Assembly (NCBI GenBank): GCA_963657295.1
Contig: CAVKMX010000001.1
Location: forward strand, 1-64,000
DNA length: 64,000 nt
Direction of reading: 5' to 3'
Source: CAG-791 sp963657295
GTDB lineage: Bacteria; Bacillota; Clostridia; Lachnospirales; Lachnospiraceae
The translations under genes were made by a program, and so were the position numbers. Position 1 is the first letter of the stretch. Each line of letters begins with the position of its first letter. This document shows positions 59,309 to 64,000 of this stretch, in pieces. The notes under the pieces are model-generated. The model searched no databases, was not told the origin of the DNA, and was given only the letters and a program-made list of their open reading frames with translations.

Positions 59309-59491
59309 ATGAAAAACTTCAAGATCACACTTGCAAATATCCTCAGGGAAGCGAACAAGTTTCTGGTAGATTACGGCAACATGTACTCCAACCGCATGTA
59401 CATCGGCAAGCCCACGGACGCTCTGACCGCAAAGGCTTCCGGAACCGATCGCGACGGCGGCTTCCTCACCGGCAGCCCCGCACTGTCCTGA
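59309..59491 (+). CDS. Unrecognised 60-residue small protein
   Basis: This plus-strand ORF has an excellent ribosome site (AAAGGAG, 9 nt before ATG) and begins MKNFKITLANILREANKFLVDYGNMYSNRM. The first half is an amphipathic, basic helix-like stretch. The C-terminal half is polar and Gly/Ser/Thr-rich (KASGTDRDGGFLTGSPALS), with no Cys. A strong hairpin follows at 59546. I do not recognise a family. It could be a small regulatory protein or a secreted/processed peptide; neither is shown. Confidence 0.65.
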   Translation: MKNFKITLANILREANKFLVDYGNMYSNRMYIGKPTDALTAKASGTDRDGGFLTGSPALS

Positions 59492-59545
59492 TGGACGGTG
59501 TCTCCTGTCCGCAGACTGACAGGCTGGTCCCCTCATAATGATAAG

Positions 59546-59582
59546 GCCGCCCCGCGGAGCAATAACTGCTCTGCGGGGCGGC
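59546..59582. terminator. Strong convergent hairpin between small ORF and aldose epimerase
   Basis: GCCGCCCCGCGGAGCA pairs almost perfectly with TGCTCTGCGGGGCGGC around a five-base loop. It lies between two convergent genes. The tails are only weakly T-rich, so it may work in both directions or rely on Rho. Confidence 0.6.
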
Positions 59583-59609
59583 TGCTCTGTGTATATTCCG
59601 AAGACACCT

Positions 59610-60479
59610 TCATCCCACCAGAATTCTGTATTCCTTCCGGAAGGTTTCTCCGGGAGCCGCTGCATTCACATTCGGCTTCTGTGACAGCTCTCCGGCAAAG
59701 CCGATGTCGTCACATCGCCCCATCCATGGCTCCAGACACACAAAGGGAGCATCCTTCACCGACCAGATTCCGAAGTTCGGAAAGCCCTCGCAGCGGATGC
59801 CGACGTACGGCGTTCCGTCCTTCCTGCACAGCCACGCCTCTTCGATCTGTCCCCCGTCAAAAATCAGGGCATCCCGTTCAAACATCTGCTCTGTCACAAT
59901 GCAGCATTCCTTCTCCAGCCGAAGATCGTACTGCCTCACAGGGTCCACTGCCTCTTCCCCGGGATCGATCAGACAGTAATGCAAAGACTCCTTCCCAGGA
60001 AACCGCAGCAGATAATCCTCTTTTCGCTCGCCCGCTCCGCCAAAGCGAAATGCCGGGTGCGCGCCGATGGTGAAATAGATGGTCTCCTCAGACGGATTTC
60101 TCACCTCCCAGCTCACACGGATCCCCTCCCTCACGAGCTCATACCCGATGCGGAGTTCAAAGTCGAAGGGATAGCGCTGTCTGGTCTCCTCAGACGATGC
60201 AAGAAGGAACCCGGCCTTTGTCTGCTCTGCGCATACGCGCTGAAATTCGCTGTCTCTTGCAAAGCCATGCTGCGAGGTCGGATATTCTTTCCCGTTGATC
60301 CGCATGATGTTCCGATAGGTTTTGCCGACATTCGGAAACAGCACCGGCGCATGCCGCTTCCAGAATCTGCCGTTACCTTCCCACAGCAGCTCCTCCCCCG
60401 TTCTCTTATTGTAAATTCTCGTCAGCTCCGCTCCATGCTCCGCAATTTCCACATACAATGCCTCATTTTCCAGTTTCAT
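59610..60479 (-). CDS. Aldose 1-epimerase family protein
   Basis: This 289-residue beta-sandwich protein belongs to the galactose mutarotase-like (LacX-type) group. The His residues in QHGFARDSEF and IGAHPAFRFG match the active-site region. It probably interconverts anomers of a hexose or acts on a phosphorylated sugar. The start at 60479 (MKLENEALYVEIAEHGAEL) follows GGGGGAACAGGAG. An in-frame upstream extension is low in complexity and runs into the repeat at 60615, so it was not used. Confidence 0.88.
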   Translation of the reverse strand: MKLENEALYVEIAEHGAELTRIYNKRTGEELLWEGNGRFWKRHAPVLFPNVGKTYRNIMRINGKEYPTSQHGFARDSEFQRVCAEQTKAGFLLASSEETRQRYPFDFELRIGYELVREGIRVSWEVRNPSEETIYFTIGAHPAFRFGGAGERKEDYLLRFPGKESLHYCLIDPGEEAVDPVRQYDLRLEKECCIVTEQMFERDALIFDGGQIEEAWLCRKDGTPYVGIRCEGFPNFGIWSVKDAPFVCLEPWMGRCDDIGFAGELSQKPNVNAAAPGETFRKEYRILVG

Positions 60480-60614
60480 CTCCTGTTCCCCCGATTCTGC
60501 TCTGTGAGATTTCACGCTGTTCGCTGCTGCATCTTTCTTTTCCGACGATTCCGCCTGGTCCGCCGGATGTGCACTTCCATTATCGCACGCACTTTCAAAT
60601 AAATCTGTATCTGT

Positions 60615-60686
60615 TTTAGCACCCAATTTCAATCGTGAATGTGCCTGAAAGCAGTCAATTCACGTTGAAATGTGGCAGGTGCTGAA
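60615..60686. repeat. Modular inverted repeat, copy 3 (inner stem C only)
   Basis: Outer arms AGCACC (60618-60623) and GGTGCT (60678-60683), extended by TGTATC / GATACA, enclose one hairpin: ATTTCAA..CGTGAAT with ATTCACG..TTGAAAT. Stem C and the right end are nearly identical to copy 2 at 51662-51737, but stems A and B are absent. Confidence 0.85.
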
Positions 60687-60695
60687 CCGATACAT

Positions 60696-60742
60696 AAAAA
60701 GTCCTGAAAAGATCAGCATTCACTGATCCTTTCAGGACTTTT
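60696..60742 (-). terminator. Terminator after tRNA-Pro
   Basis: AAGTCCTGAAAGGATCAG pairs with CTGATCTTTTCAGGACTT, followed by TTT on the minus strand. It follows the tRNA within 6 nt. Confidence 0.85.
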
Positions 60743-60747
60743 CCTAA

Positions 60748-60820
60748 TCGGAGTGACAAGGTTCGAACTTGCGGCCTCCACGTCCCTAACGTGGCGCGCT
60801 ACCAGCTGCGCTACACCCCG
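60748..60820 (-). tRNA. tRNA-Pro (anticodon AGG as encoded)
   Basis: The 73-nt cloverleaf has acceptor CGGGGTG / CACTCCG, D-arm GCGCAGCTGGTAGCGC, anticodon stem CCACG / CGTGG with loop TTAGGGA, and T-arm GCAAGTTCGAACCTTGT. Read from the loop, positions 34-36 are AGG, decoding proline CCU. CCA is not encoded. An A at position 34 is rare for bacterial proline tRNAs and may be edited to inosine. Confidence 0.93.
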
Positions 60821-60915
60821 ATTCTCACGCATCCGCCGTTCTCAACAGACGCATGAGCTATTATATCGGCTTTCCAATCAAAAAGCAACAGTAAAATTCC
60901 AAAACCTGTTCTGCT

Positions 60916-61422
60916 TTATTGGTTCCTGCCGTGGCACTTCTTATACTTCTTGCCGGAGCCGCAGGGGCAGGGATCGTTGGGATAGATCTTCTTCTCCTTT
61001 ACAACCGTGCCCGACTGCTTCTGCTGCAGGTAGAGCTCCTTCTGCTCCTCCTGTGTGTAGATCTCATTCCATTCCGGCAGCTTGTAGAGCCAGTCCGCCT
61101 CAGCCGCCACCATGTTCTTGTACAGCTTCTCTTTGTCGAAAGCCAGGCTGACCTCGGTATCCTCCTCCATGGTTTCAATCGGATTCGCCTCCTTGAGGGA
61201 ATCATTGATCCCATCCAGGAAACCGACCATGTACTCCAGAGAGATGCCGTATTTCTCCGCCAGCTCCCGGACGGTGCCCTTCACCTCTTCGTCCGGATTC
61301 TTCAGCAGCTCCGCATAGATGTCCTTTTCCTTTGCAAAATAGCTGGTCCACAGCCTCTGCAGATCGCCCTTGTTCGCCTTCTCGTTGTACGCCTTCGCGC
61401 GCCATTCCTGTAACAGTGCCAT
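60916..61422 (-). CDS. SEC-C motif protein
   Basis: This 168-residue protein has a helical N-terminal part (residues 1-140) and a C-terminal SEC-C zinc motif, PNDPCPCGSGKKYKKCHG, the SecA-type CxC...C-H metal site. SEC-C domains bind SecB or the ribosome in SecA, and occur in many proteins of unknown role. AAGGAAAGGACAAT precedes the ATG. It lies downstream of dapL on the same strand. Confidence 0.88.
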   Translation of the reverse strand: MALLQEWRAKAYNEKANKGDLQRLWTSYFAKEKDIYAELLKNPDEEVKGTVRELAEKYGISLEYMVGFLDGINDSLKEANPIETMEEDTEVSLAFDKEKLYKNMVAAEADWLYKLPEWNEIYTQEEQKELYLQQKQSGTVVKEKKIYPNDPCPCGSGKKYKKCHGRNQ

Positions 61423-61521
61423 ATTGTCCTTTCCTTCTGAACCAAAACCAGGCCGCAGCCCGTCTGCAGCCGCACGGGAAGAATTCCGCACAGGCGGATT
61501 CTCCGATGTTGCCATATCTTT

Positions 61522-62769
61522 TTACAATGCCCGGATCCGCTCCATGGCAAGCCTTGAATTCTCCACCGTCCCGAAGCTCGTGAGGCGGAAGAAATGCTCT
61601 CCGGAGGGGCCGAAGCCCGAGCCCGGGGTCCCGATGACATTTGCCTTATCCAGAAGGAAGTCAAAGAATTCCCAGCTGGTCATGTCATCCCTCGTCTTCA
61701 GCCATACATAGGGCGAATTCACGCCGCCGTAGGCCGTATATCCCATGGACTGGAGGCTTTCCCGGATGAATCTGGCGTTCTCCATGTAGCGCCCGACCAT
61801 CTCGCGGACCTGCTCCTTGCCGGCCTCGGAATACACCGCCTCCCCGGCACGCTGTACGATGTACGGAGCACCGTTGTACTTGGTCCCGTGGCGTCTGGCC
61901 CACAGGCTGTGGATGGCGATTCCGTTGTGATCCTTCAGATCCTTCGGGATCACCGTGGCGCCCAGACGAAGTCCCGTGAAGCCTGCGTTCTTTGAGAAAG
62001 AGCGCAGCTCAATGGCACAGGTTCTCGCTCCCTCGCATTCATAGATGGTGTGCGGAATGTTGTCCTCTGTGATATACGCCTCATAGGCCGAATCAAAGAT
62101 GATCACCGCGCCGTTTGCATTGGCATAATCCACCCATTTCTGCAGCTGATCTTTGTTCAGAGCAGCCCCCGTCGGATTGTTGGGGGAGCAGATGTAGATC
62201 AGATCCGGCCTGCGGTTCCCAGAGGCTGCCAGGGTCAGGCCCTCGCCCGGCAGATCCGGCGCGAATCCGTTCGCCTCTGTGCAGGGCATATAGATCACAT
62301 TGCTCCAGCAGCCCGTCGCCGCATCGTAATCCCCGGTGCGGCCGGCCATCACATTGCTGTCCACATACACCGGATAGACCGGATCGCAGACGGCAATAAC
62401 ATTGTCCTTCTCGAACACCTCCTGAATGTTGGCGGAATCCGACTTGGCTCCGTCCGACACGAAGATCTCATCGTCCGCGATCTCACAGCCCCTCGCCCGA
62501 TAGTCGTTCTCCGCAATGGCCCTCCGCAGGAAATCATAGCCAAGATCCGGTGCATATCCCCGGAAAGTGGCGGCATCTCCCTGCTCGTCCACGGCCTTAT
62601 GCAGGGCTTCCAGAACAGCCGGCGGAAGCGGCTGCGTCACATCGCCGATTCCCATCCGGATCAGTTCCGCCTCCGGATGCGCTGCCTGATATGCCTTCGT
62701 CTTCTTCGCGATGGTGCTGAACAGATAACTGCCCGGCAGTTTCAGATTGTCGCTGTTGGCTTCAAACAT
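61522..62769 (-). CDS. dapL: LL-diaminopimelate aminotransferase
   Basis: DapL (415 residues) makes LL-diaminopimelate directly from tetrahydrodipicolinate and glutamate, a one-step route to lysine and peptidoglycan. It is a fold-type I PLP enzyme with the PLP lysine in SFSKNAGFTGLRLG, YICSPNNPTGAALN and IIFDSAYEAYI. The sequence starts MFEANSDNLKLPGSYLFSTIAKK, typical of DapL. CGGAG precedes the ATG. It follows dapF, its pathway successor, on the same strand. Confidence 0.95.
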   Translation of the reverse strand: MFEANSDNLKLPGSYLFSTIAKKTKAYQAAHPEAELIRMGIGDVTQPLPPAVLEALHKAVDEQGDAATFRGYAPDLGYDFLRRAIAENDYRARGCEIADDEIFVSDGAKSDSANIQEVFEKDNVIAVCDPVYPVYVDSNVMAGRTGDYDAATGCWSNVIYMPCTEANGFAPDLPGEGLTLAASGNRRPDLIYICSPNNPTGAALNKDQLQKWVDYANANGAVIIFDSAYEAYITEDNIPHTIYECEGARTCAIELRSFSKNAGFTGLRLGATVIPKDLKDHNGIAIHSLWARRHGTKYNGAPYIVQRAGEAVYSEAGKEQVREMVGRYMENARFIRESLQSMGYTAYGGVNSPYVWLKTRDDMTSWEFFDFLLDKANVIGTPGSGFGPSGEHFFRLTSFGTVENSRLAMERIRAL

Positions 62770-62836
62770 AGTTTTCTCTCCGCTTTCATGCATTTCTCTG
62801 CCGCAGCAGAGCCGCGGCAGGAATCTCACCTGTGCA

Positions 62837-63772
62837 TTATAGTGAAATCTCAATCGTTCCGTCAAATACCGTCTTCGCAGGGCCGGTCATATAAATATCA
62901 CCGGTCGTCTCATCCCATTCAATGAGAAGCCGCCCGCCCAGGAGCTCGACCTCTACCCTCCGGTCCGTCCTGCCGTTCAGCACACACGCCGCCGCGGCTG
63001 CGCAGCTCCCCGTGCCGCAGGCCAGTGTCTCGCCGCTTCCGCGCTCCCAGACACGCATCCGGATATGTCCTCTGTCCGCCACCTGGATGAATTCCGTATT
63101 GGTTCTCTCCGGAAATCTCTCATGGTGCTCCAGGAAGGGTCCGATGTTCGCAAGATCCAGATTCCGGATGTCTCCGTCCGGTATGGGCTGTCCGTTTTCA
63201 TCCGAGAGGCCGCGGGCCTTCAGAAGCTCTGCATGATCATCGAGGAAAATCACATCATGCGGATTTCCCATCGACACACAGGTCATGCGGTAGGTTCTGC
63301 CTCCTGCCGTAATCGGCTCGTCGATGACCCGGTCCGTCGGGGCCTTCCCCTCTGCCGGCACCACCGGAATTCTCTCCGCCTCCAGGATCGGCTGTCCCAT
63401 ATTGACCCGGGCCTGCAGCATTTTCCCGCCCCGGCAGGTCATCTCCAGCCTCTTGATCTCGCCGAAGCTCTCAATGGTGATATCACTTCTTCCATCGGTC
63501 ATCCCGTGATCGTAGACGTATTTGCCGACGCACCGGATTCCGTTCCCGCACATCTTGCCGCGGGATCCGTCCCTGTTGTACATTTCCATCTCAAAATCGG
63601 CCCTTTCGGAGGGATTGATGAAGATCACGCCGTCCCCGCCGATTCCGAAATGCTCCCGGGACAGCTTCCGGACAAGCTCTGCCTTCGCCTCCTCCGGCAC
63701 CTTTTCCGTAAAGCCGTTGATGTAAATGTAATCGTTTCCGCACCCTTCCATCTTCGTGAAATGCAGCAGCAT
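62837..63772 (-). CDS. dapF: Diaminopimelate epimerase
   Basis: DapF (311 residues) turns LL- into meso-diaminopimelate without cofactor. The two catalytic Cys residues lie in MCGNGIRCVGKY and ACGTGSCAAAAA. MLLHFTKMEGCGNDYIYI is the normal N-terminus, and GGAAGGGAGA precedes the ATG. It is 30 residues or so longer than E. coli DapF. It is 67 nt before dapL. Confidence 0.96.
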   Translation of the reverse strand: MLLHFTKMEGCGNDYIYINGFTEKVPEEAKAELVRKLSREHFGIGGDGVIFINPSERADFEMEMYNRDGSRGKMCGNGIRCVGKYVYDHGMTDGRSDITIESFGEIKRLEMTCRGGKMLQARVNMGQPILEAERIPVVPAEGKAPTDRVIDEPITAGGRTYRMTCVSMGNPHDVIFLDDHAELLKARGLSDENGQPIPDGDIRNLDLANIGPFLEHHERFPERTNTEFIQVADRGHIRMRVWERGSGETLACGTGSCAAAAACVLNGRTDRRVEVELLGGRLLIEWDETTGDIYMTGPAKTVFDGTIEISL

Positions 63773-63910
63773 ATCTGTCTCCCTTCCGGAATCTCTCCTC
63801 TGCTCTGGTCCAGGCAGCCGTATCTGCGCAGCCCGTCCCGATTCCGATGCGTCCAACAAGTGCCGGAACGTGCAGGCGCAGCGGACTGCGCCCGTCATTC
63901 CGAAAAAGGT

Positions 63911-64000
63911 TCATTCCGTCTCCGGAAGCGTCTCCAGATCCTTCTGCCAGAGGGTCGCCGCCGCGTCGCTGGGCATCCGCAGATCCCCCCTCGGCGATAC
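63911..64000 (-). CDS. nadE: NAD(+) synthase C-terminus, partial
   Basis: Only the last 29 codons are in the window. They read VSPRGDLRMPSDAAATLWQKD and on; SPRGD..MPSDA is the conserved C-terminal tail of glutamine-dependent NAD+ synthases. The rest lies beyond the right edge. The call rests on this short tail only. Confidence 0.75.
   Translation of the reverse strand, partial: VSPRGDLRMPSDAAATLWQKDLETLPETE

Overview
The window reads as one chromosomal segment of a Gram-positive, Clostridia-class bacterium, most likely a Lachnospiraceae. The evidence is the moderately high GC, strong GGAGG-type ribosome sites, LL-diaminopimelate aminotransferase, a PPi-type phosphofructokinase, a T-box controlled trp operon, rho with a long polar insertion, and CUT1/CUT2 sugar transporters with lipoprotein receptors. 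Almost all genes lie on the minus strand. No prophage, CRISPR array or complete insertion sequence was seen.

Layout (minus strand unless stated). 1-3.4 kb: ribose/xylose-type ABC transporter (ATPase cut by the left edge, receptor) and a ROK repressor. 3.6-10.9 kb: trpEGDCFBA behind a tryptophan-specific T-box leader. 11-14.1 kb: a gluconate/uronate-type SDR, a secreted beta-lactamase-fold serine hydrolase with eight 13-residue repeats, and a YfbR-like nucleotidase. 14.1-21.7 kb: GH127, a GH2 beta-galactosidase fused to an IS1182-type transposase N-terminus, and cardiolipin synthase. 21.8-23.6 kb: a plus-strand SDR beside an AT-rich scar holding a GNAT gene and remnants, including an HsdS start. 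23.7-33.4 kb: a pectin locus with CUT1 transporter, GH28, LacI regulator, TIM-barrel isomerase/epimerase, pectinesterase and a divergent GH105. 33.4-41.8 kb: tRNA-Leu, rho, DUF4364, rarA, glycogen phosphorylase and PPi-PFK. 41.9-45.9 kb: uxaA, uxaB and a divergent DeoR regulator. 46-53.1 kb: tex, a polar amino acid receptor, a zinc-ribbon/DUF5685/J-domain operon and infC-rpmI-rplT. 53.5-59.1 kb: asnB, glucokinase and a complete polar amino acid ABC system. 59.3-64 kb: a small plus-strand ORF, aldose epimerase, tRNA-Pro(AGG), a SEC-C protein, dapL, dapF and the 3' end of nadE.

The genes suggest a plant-polysaccharide fermenter. Pectinesterase, GH28 and GH105 break pectin down, and the CUT1 transporter probably imports the fragments. 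UxaB and UxaA take the uronate arm toward KDG. GH127 and GH2 act on arabinose- and galactose-containing side chains. Glycogen phosphorylase, glucokinase and PPi-PFK feed glycolysis.

The most unusual signals are: (1) the in-frame transposase-domain/beta-galactosidase fusion; (2) a modular, multi-stem inverted repeat present in three intergenic copies with different inner hairpins, one of them inside the trp leader; (3) tandem hairpin repeats bracketing the GH2 fusion gene; (4) a scar of chained mini-ORFs and gene remnants; (5) an unrecognised 60-residue plus-strand ORF; and (6) an uncharacterised zinc-ribbon/DUF5685/J-domain operon.
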